Source: Methanoregula sp. (lineage in GTDB: Archaea > Halobacteriota > Methanomicrobia > Methanomicrobiales > Methanospirillaceae). Taken from it: a stretch of 64,000 nt of DNA. Shown in pieces: positions 59,433-64,000 of this stretch; within the stretch, counting starts at the first letter, position 1; the number at the start of each line of letters is the position of its first letter. A model generated the notes under the pieces. It saw only the letters and a list, made by a program, of their open reading frames with translations, did not search any database and was not told the origin of the DNA. The stretch lies in assembly GCF_023227875.1 (NCBI RefSeq), contig NZ_JALOCH010000003.1, forward strand, positions 124,001-188,000, in the 5' to 3' direction. Made by a program: the position numbers and the translations under genes.

Positions 59433-61506
59433 GGTTGGTCACCTCCTTTGCATGGCGGGTAATGAAATTCTTCCTGATCTCAACATCCTTTCCCATCAGG
59501 GTCTTGAAGATCTCGTTTGCCTCATACGCATCCTCGATGTTCACCTGGCGGAAGATACGGTGTGCGGGATCCATGGTCGTGTCCCAGAGCTGCTGGGCGT
59601 TCATCTCACCAAGACCCTTGTACCGCTGGACGGAGACGCCTTTCTCCCCCATGGCCGCGGATACTTTCTGCATCTCCTCTTCCTTGTACACGTAATGTTC
59701 CTCTTTCCCTTTCCAGATCCGGAAGAGAGGCGGCTGGGCGATGTACACGTATCCCAGCTCGATAAGTTTGGGCATGTAGCGGTAGAAGAATGTCAAGAGG
59801 AGCGTCCGGATATGGGCCCCATCCACATCGGCATCGGTCATGATCACGATATGGTGGTAGCGTGCCCGTTCGGCATCGAACTTCTCTCCGACCCCGGTGC
59901 CGATGGCAGAGAGGAGCGTCTGGATTTCTGCGTTCTTTAAGATCTGGTGTTCGCCGGCTTTCTCCACGTTGAGGATCTTACCCCGGAGGGGAAGGATTGC
60001 CTGGAACTTCCGGTCCCGTCCGCCCTTGGCCGAGCCGCCTGCAGAGTCTCCTTCCACGATATAGATCTCGGATTTTGCCGGGTCACGCTCGGAACAGTCC
60101 GCGAGTTTTCCCGGGAGGCCGCCACTTTCGAGCGTGCTCTTGCGCCGGGCAAGGTCTCTTGCGTTACGGGCAGCCTCGCGTGCCTTTGCCGCGGAGAGCG
60201 CCTTCTCGATAATGGTCTTCAGTACGTTCGGGTTCTCGTCGAAATATTCGCTGAGCGCTGCGTACACGAGCGAGTCGACAATACCCTTGACGCTGCTGTT
60301 CCCGAGGCGCATCTTGGTCTGTCCCTCGAACTGGGGGTTGGCCATCTTGACCGAGACCACGGAGGTGAGGCCTTCCCTTACATCCTCGCCGCGGAGGGTG
60401 ATCGTGGAGTTCTCCTTGATGAGGCCGTTCCGCTTTGCAACTGTATTGATGGTACGGGTGATGGCGCTGCGGAACCCCTCAAGGTGGGTGCCGCCCTCGC
60501 GGGTATTGACCGAGTTGACGTAACTGTAGATCTTCTCGTCGTATGCGGTTGTGTACTGGAGTGCGATCTCGAGCTCGAGCTTGTTCTCGGGATCCTTTTT
60601 GGTGATATCGATCGGGACCGGGTGGAGGCAGTCGGCACCGTCGTTTAAGTATTTCACGAACTCGACAAGCCCCCCTGCGTAACAATAGGTGGCGGAGTCA
60701 CTGGTCCGTTCATCAGTAATGGTAATCGTGAGCCCTGCGTTGAGGAACGCGAGTTCCCGCATGCGGTGGGCAAGGACATCGTAGTCGAAGGTGGTGGTCT
60801 CGAAGATGGTGGCATCCGGGACAAAATGGATCCGGGTACCGGACATCTTCTTACTGAACTGCTCAAGGAAGACGCGACGGTTCTCCTCGTCGCTCCTGCC
60901 GGGATCGATGATGTATGCGGAGGAGAGGGCGGTCTGGCCTGGCGTGGGGGCCTGGTCCGGGACATCATCGGGGGTGAATTGCGCCGTTGCGCCGTACCAC
61001 TGCTTGTACCGGGCAATCAGTTCGCTTAAGGTCTCTTCCCGTGTCGTGAGCGCAGAGGTCATTTTGCCCTGGGCAAACCGCATCTCGTAGACATTGCCGT
61101 CGCGGTACACGTGGGCGGAGAGCCAGTTGGAGAGGGCATTGACCACCGAGACACCGACACCGTGGAGACCTCCTGATACCTGGTAGGACTCCTTGTCGAA
61201 TTTTCCACCTGCGTGCAGGACCGTTAAGACGACCTCGAGAGCACTCTTGCCGTTCTTCTCCATACGGTCGACCGGGATGCCCCGGCCGTTGTCCTCGACC
61301 ATGAGGGAGCCGTCCCGGTTGATGACCACGGAAATACGGCTGCAGTACCCGGCAAGGGCCTCATCGATCGAGTTATCCACGACTTCGTAAACGAGGTGGT
61401 GCAGTCCGCGGGTATCGGTGCTGCCAATGTACATCGCCGGACGCTCGCGGACCGGGGTGAGCCCTTCGAGCACGGTGATGTGTGATGCATCGTACGTGTC
61501 TGTCAA
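59422..61506 (-). CDS. gyrB: DNA gyrase subunit B
   Basis: 694 residues. ATPase domain: RPAMYIGSTDTRGLHHLVYE, DNSIDEA, and GRGIPVD; the transducer follows; the TOPRIM domain has YIVEGDSAGGSAKGGRDR, IMTDADVDGAHIRTLL with metal-binding Asp residues, and the closing LIELGYVYIAQPPL. It works with GyrA to introduce negative supercoils with ATP. The first codon is TTG at 61506, five bases after GGAGGT. gyrA follows with an eleven-base overlap. Confidence 0.96.
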   Translation of the reverse strand: MTDTYDASHITVLEGLTPVRERPAMYIGSTDTRGLHHLVYEVVDNSIDEALAGYCSRISVVINRDGSLMVEDNGRGIPVDRMEKNGKSALEVVLTVLHAGGKFDKESYQVSGGLHGVGVSVVNALSNWLSAHVYRDGNVYEMRFAQGKMTSALTTREETLSELIARYKQWYGATAQFTPDDVPDQAPTPGQTALSSAYIIDPGRSDEENRRVFLEQFSKKMSGTRIHFVPDATIFETTTFDYDVLAHRMRELAFLNAGLTITITDERTSDSATYCYAGGLVEFVKYLNDGADCLHPVPIDITKKDPENKLELEIALQYTTAYDEKIYSYVNSVNTREGGTHLEGFRSAITRTINTVAKRNGLIKENSTITLRGEDVREGLTSVVSVKMANPQFEGQTKMRLGNSSVKGIVDSLVYAALSEYFDENPNVLKTIIEKALSAAKAREAARNARDLARRKSTLESGGLPGKLADCSERDPAKSEIYIVEGDSAGGSAKGGRDRKFQAILPLRGKILNVEKAGEHQILKNAEIQTLLSAIGTGVGEKFDAERARYHHIVIMTDADVDGAHIRTLLLTFFYRYMPKLIELGYVYIAQPPLFRIWKGKEEHYVYKEEEMQKVSAAMGEKGVSVQRYKGLGEMNAQQLWDTTMDPAHRIFRQVNIEDAYEANEIFKTLMGKDVEIRKNFITRHAKEVTNLDI

Positions 61507-61517
61507 GTAAAACCTCC
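61498..61517 (-). promoter_or_regulatory. Strong ribosome site that selects a TTG start for gyrB
   Basis: On the minus strand GGAGGTTTTACTTG places a perfect six-base Shine-Dalgarno five bases before TTG. No ATG or GTG lies near. The same arrangement (GGAGGTGACCAACC then TTG) occurs before gyrA at 59432. Confidence 0.75.
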
Positions 61518-61721
61518 GTTAAAAAACTGATAAAATTGCGAGAGAATTTTCACATGTATTATTGGCGTCATGACCATATAAGCGTGGTGCTCTGTTTTCA
61601 GGCGTGAAACCCGGTATTTTTTCCATTCAGAGAAAAGGCGCTGTGACAGTGATTATATGAAAAATATTTTTTTACGATTTTTAGGGGATGATCTTACCGG
61701 AACTTACCCATACCGGCATCG

Positions 61722-61761
61722 CTGGTGCCAGATCACCTTCCAGAAGAACAGGGTTGTCAGC
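61722..61761 (-). pseudogene. Short copy of part of the 63057 gene
   Basis: The minus strand here reads LTTLFFWKVIWHQ, close to LTTLLRKKVIWHQ inside the protein at 63057. The nucleotides are nearly identical over about 40 positions (TGATCTGGCACCAG and flanks) with small gaps. It lies in the 297-base spacer upstream of gyrB and has no start. A fragment of a duplication is the simplest reading. Confidence 0.5.
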
Positions 61762-61803
61762 TACCCAGGTTCCGTGCAGAAAAAGGATGTTCAGATTCTG
61801 GTT

Positions 61804-62901
61804 TTAGTGCCTGCGTATGGCAATGAATGCAACTGCTCCGAGGCCGATCAGGGCAACAAGGGTACCGAAGCCGGGCGACTTTGTCGGGGCCGTGATGGGG
61901 GCTGACGGATTTGGGGTTGCTATTGTAGTAATTGTCACTATTGTAGTTGTTGTCGGTATTGCAGTTGACGGGGATGTGGTTGCTGATTCGAGCGGCTTCC
62001 CGATGGTGATTGAAACCGTGCCGTATGCTGCGTTTGCAAGGTTTTCCTTGTCGTAGGGCTGGCTTACTGCGTAGATGGTGTAGGTGCCTGCATCGAGTGC
62101 ATAGTGTGCAGTCCCCCACTTCCATGACCAGGTGTGGTCACCGTTGACATCAATGGACTTGAATGAGGTCGTATCATTGTTCTGGACTGCATAGTTCCCG
62201 GGGTCTGCCCGCTGGATCTGTGAACCAGCGCTCTTCAGGTTGGGTCCGACAATGAACAGGTAGGTCTTCCAGGTCCCGGTGTTGGTACCCTTGAACTCGA
62301 TCTCGTCGCCGAGGTTGTAGTTCTGGTTACCGGCTGCGATGATGGTGACTGCGCCCGGGAGGACGGTCTTTTCGTTTCCGGACAGGGTTGGTGTTGCCGT
62401 GGTTGAAGTTGCTGATCCAGCGGATTTTTTGATGGTGATCAGGGCCGTGCCGGTTGGAGTAATCTGGTCCTTGTCGTAAAGTCGGGGTACTGCATGGATG
62501 CGGTAAATACCGCTTTCAAGTACATAGTTGGTGGTGTCCCACTTCCAGGACCAGGTGTGGTCGCTCTTGACACTTACCTGCTGGTAGGAGGCAGGGTTGT
62601 CGTTTTCGAGGGGCGAATGTGCCGGGTCCGGGTTGTTGATCTGTGCGCCATCTTCGGGCAGGCCGGGTCCGGTAATGAACAGGTAGGTCATATCGGATAT
62701 GGTGTTGTTGCCGAAGAACTCGATCGTCTCGCCGACGTCGTAGTTCTGGTCGCCGGCTGTCATGACCATAATGTAAGGCCTGGCGGCCATGATGGCAGCT
62801 ATCTGTTCATCAGTCAGGTTAGATTCTGCCAATACCGGCATGACTGCCAGAAGGGTAAACAGGGCAATTGCAACAAGTGCAAGGGTTAATCGTTCCGTCA
62901 C
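61804..62901 (-). CDS. Surface protein with two copies of an extracellular domain (DUF3821-like)
   Basis: 365 residues. Signal peptide about 1-24. Two repeats of roughly 135 residues: the first has AGDQNYDVGETIEFFGNN, YLFITGPGLPEDGAQIN and HTWSWKWDTTNYVLESG; the second AGNQNYNLGDEIEFKGTN, YLFIVGPNLKSAGSQIQ and HTWSWKWGTAHYALDAG. A Thr-rich linker and a C-terminal helix (LVALIGLGAVAFIAIRRH) anchor it. I recall Pfam DUF3821 for such methanogen proteins, unverified. The GTG at 62901, eight bases after GGTGA, starts the signal peptide; an ATG at 62919 is in frame. Confidence 0.82.
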   Translation of the reverse strand: MTERLTLALVAIALFTLLAVMPVLAESNLTDEQIAAIMAARPYIMVMTAGDQNYDVGETIEFFGNNTISDMTYLFITGPGLPEDGAQINNPDPAHSPLENDNPASYQQVSVKSDHTWSWKWDTTNYVLESGIYRIHAVPRLYDKDQITPTGTALITIKKSAGSATSTTATPTLSGNEKTVLPGAVTIIAAGNQNYNLGDEIEFKGTNTGTWKTYLFIVGPNLKSAGSQIQRADPGNYAVQNNDTTSFKSIDVNGDHTWSWKWGTAHYALDAGTYTIYAVSQPYDKENLANAAYGTVSITIGKPLESATTSPSTAIPTTTTIVTITTIATPNPSAPITAPTKSPGFGTLVALIGLGAVAFIAIRRH

Positions 62902-63056
62902 GTGTTCTTCACCGCACATACAATGATTATTATATCATGTAAATGTAACCACGTTGACAAATAAATGATTCTATTTTAATCTGACCGTCAGGAAAAAACA
63001 GTTTTTCATGCCCTGTTACCGTATCAGGAGATAGAGGAAATCCATGGAGATCCCGC

Positions 63057-63365
63057 TTACCTAAATTCCCCGATCTCCGCATCCCCGATCCCAAGTTCAT
63101 GATCAATGGCAACTACGAGCCGCTTTAGGGTGAAGAACACTTCCCGGGCATCCTCCTTGTCCATCGAACCCGGCTGGTGCCAGATCACTTTCTTCCGGAG
63201 CAGGGTCGTGAGTTCTTCGACTTCAGTTCCACGGAATTTCTCCGGCAGGACAAGGCCTTCAACATGATCGCCGGCACCGTGCCAGGCCTGATCCGGTGGC
63301 AGGGCAAAGTGCATTGCGATCAGGGTAATGCTCGTTACAAATCCATGACCGAACGGGTGCTCCAT
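63057..63365 (-). CDS. Hypothetical protein downstream of cbiQ
   Basis: 102 residues. The second half (LPEKFRGTEVEELTTLLRKK and AREVFFTLKRLVVAIDHELG) looks like real helical coding sequence; the first 35 residues look poor, so the true start may be internal. I do not recognise it. It follows cbiQ by 47 bases on the same strand. A fragment of it is found at 61722. Confidence 0.45.
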   Translation of the reverse strand: MEHPFGHGFVTSITLIAMHFALPPDQAWHGAGDHVEGLVLPEKFRGTEVEELTTLLRKKVIWHQPGSMDKEDAREVFFTLKRLVVAIDHELGIGDAEIGEFR

Positions 63366-63412
63366 GAGAAGATGATGGTGGCAGGAGGGCTAAAACGTTC
63401 CGGCCGGCACAA

Positions 63413-64000
63413 TCAGAAAAAACGGTACTGGCCGAACCAGACTGCAACCGGTACGACAATGATGAAGAGGAGTGAGAAGGAGAGGAATGCCCACTCCGGT
63501 CCCTTCAGGGACTTTCTTTCCACAAAGAGGAAACTTTCCCTGCCATACCCCCTGCACAGCATACTGGTATAGACCCGCTCACCCTGCTCGTAGGACCGGA
63601 TGAACATCGTACCGATCATATAGCCGAGCTGGCGGAGCCGGTACCGGTAGGAGAGGTGGCGGTCAAAGGCGTCGAAACATTTGGTCTTCAATGTCTCGTT
63701 CATCTTGCGGAACATATACCCGAATACAAAGAGGTAGCGGATCATCATCCCGAGGGCTAGGGCAAACTCGGCAGGAAGGCCCATACGGGCCCCGCCTTCG
63801 AGCATGTCCTGCATCTTGGTTGTCGAAGAGAGCAGGATGATGAACGAAATACAGACCGCGAACTTGACGAGCAGGATGAACGCAAACTCGATGGACTGGG
63901 CATAGATATTGATCCCGAAGGGGAGGCTCAGGACCACGTCATAGGTAGTGTAATACTTGTTCTTTAAGAAGATCTGGAAGAAGATGATGACTCCCCAGAG
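63413..64000 (-). CDS. cbiQ: Energy-coupling factor transporter membrane protein CbiQ, N-terminus cut by window edge
   Basis: 196 codons are visible and the frame is open to base 64000, so the N-terminal 60-70 residues lie outside. Several membrane helices are seen, and the coupling segment SMLCRGYGRE with the Ala/Gly-Arg-Gly pattern (EQGERVYTSMLCRGYG) contacts the ATPase. CbiQ (EcfT) carries energy from CbiO to the substrate-binding CbiM for cobalt or nickel uptake, both needed by methanogens. cbiM is expected upstream beyond the window; no cbiO follows here, where a hypothetical gene is found instead. Confidence 0.85.
   Translation of the reverse strand, partial: LWGVIIFFQIFLKNKYYTTYDVVLSLPFGINIYAQSIEFAFILLVKFAVCISFIILLSSTTKMQDMLEGGARMGLPAEFALALGMMIRYLFVFGYMFRKMNETLKTKCFDAFDRHLSYRYRLRQLGYMIGTMFIRSYEQGERVYTSMLCRGYGRESFLFVERKSLKGPEWAFLSFSLLFIIVVPVAVWFGQYRFF

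Noticed and set aside
62930..63112. 60-codon minus-strand frame between the surface protein and the 63057 gene
   Set aside because: No ribosome site or motif, and it overlaps the end of the more plausible 63057 frame.

Overview
The window looks like chromosome of a hydrogenotrophic methanogen of the order Methanomicrobiales, most likely Methanoregula or a close relative. The reasons are a moderately GC-rich sequence with AT-rich TATA-type promoters, an archaellin with a class III signal peptide, archaeal Hef and archaeal-type glycyl-tRNA synthetase, UPF0147, DUF2115 and CMI4-type archaeal proteins, bacterial-type DNA gyrase, and many REC/PAS proteins. The genus is an inference; no rRNA or methanogenesis gene lies here. 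I found no tRNA, rRNA, CRISPR array or transposase.

Layout. 1-6.0 kb (minus strand): a REC-PAS regulator cut by the window edge, a lipoprotein, a methyltransferase, a PPC-domain protein, then an operon of acetate permease, soluble chemoreceptor and CheW. 6.5-14.5 kb: a winged-helix protein with six PAS domains and no kinase, a cysteine-rich protein, cardiolipin synthase, a PHP phosphoesterase, two decayed genes (acyltransferase 3 and a cation diffusion facilitator) and a lone archaellin gene. 14.6-19.1 kb: a tight moxR-DUF58-VWA-BatD-like operon. 19.5-30.8 kb: flavin reductase, a REC-PAS protein, a membrane SpoIIE-type phosphatase, a CDF transporter, a fused N-carbamoylputrescine amidase/agmatine deiminase and a DUF2178/HTH pair.

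31-42 kb: a MacB-like ABC exporter operon, a second acetate permease behind a promoter packed with GTGGTGCAT-like repeats, a GNAT acetyltransferase, a Trm5-like methyltransferase, a PEGA surface protein, an MFS exporter, a STAS protein, a broken zinc-ribbon gene, a UPF0173 hydrolase and a CMI4-type HTH protein. 42-48 kb: glyS and hef with GC-rich, ORF-poor spacers, including an array of GGGGGTACCCCC-type palindromes beside a truncated MFS gene. 48-64 kb: small archaeal conserved proteins, a DUF475/TerC-like membrane protein, a response regulator/histidine kinase pair, a META lipoprotein, YjbQ with a 4Fe-4S protein, gyrB-gyrA (both apparently starting at TTG), a surface protein with two copies of a domain also seen in the PEGA protein, and the start of a cobalt/nickel transporter (CbiQ).

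Themes. The region is rich in signal transduction: three REC-PAS proteins, one hybrid histidine kinase, one DNA-binding six-PAS protein, a SpoIIE phosphatase and a STAS protein that could form a partner switch, and a chemoreceptor/CheW pair apparently co-transcribed with an acetate permease. Acetate uptake appears twice, which fits an organism that assimilates acetate. Several genes are in visible decay: acyltransferase, CDF transporter, zinc ribbon, MFS, and a copied fragment of the gene downstream of cbiQ. All functional calls come from reading motifs by eye; no database search was run.
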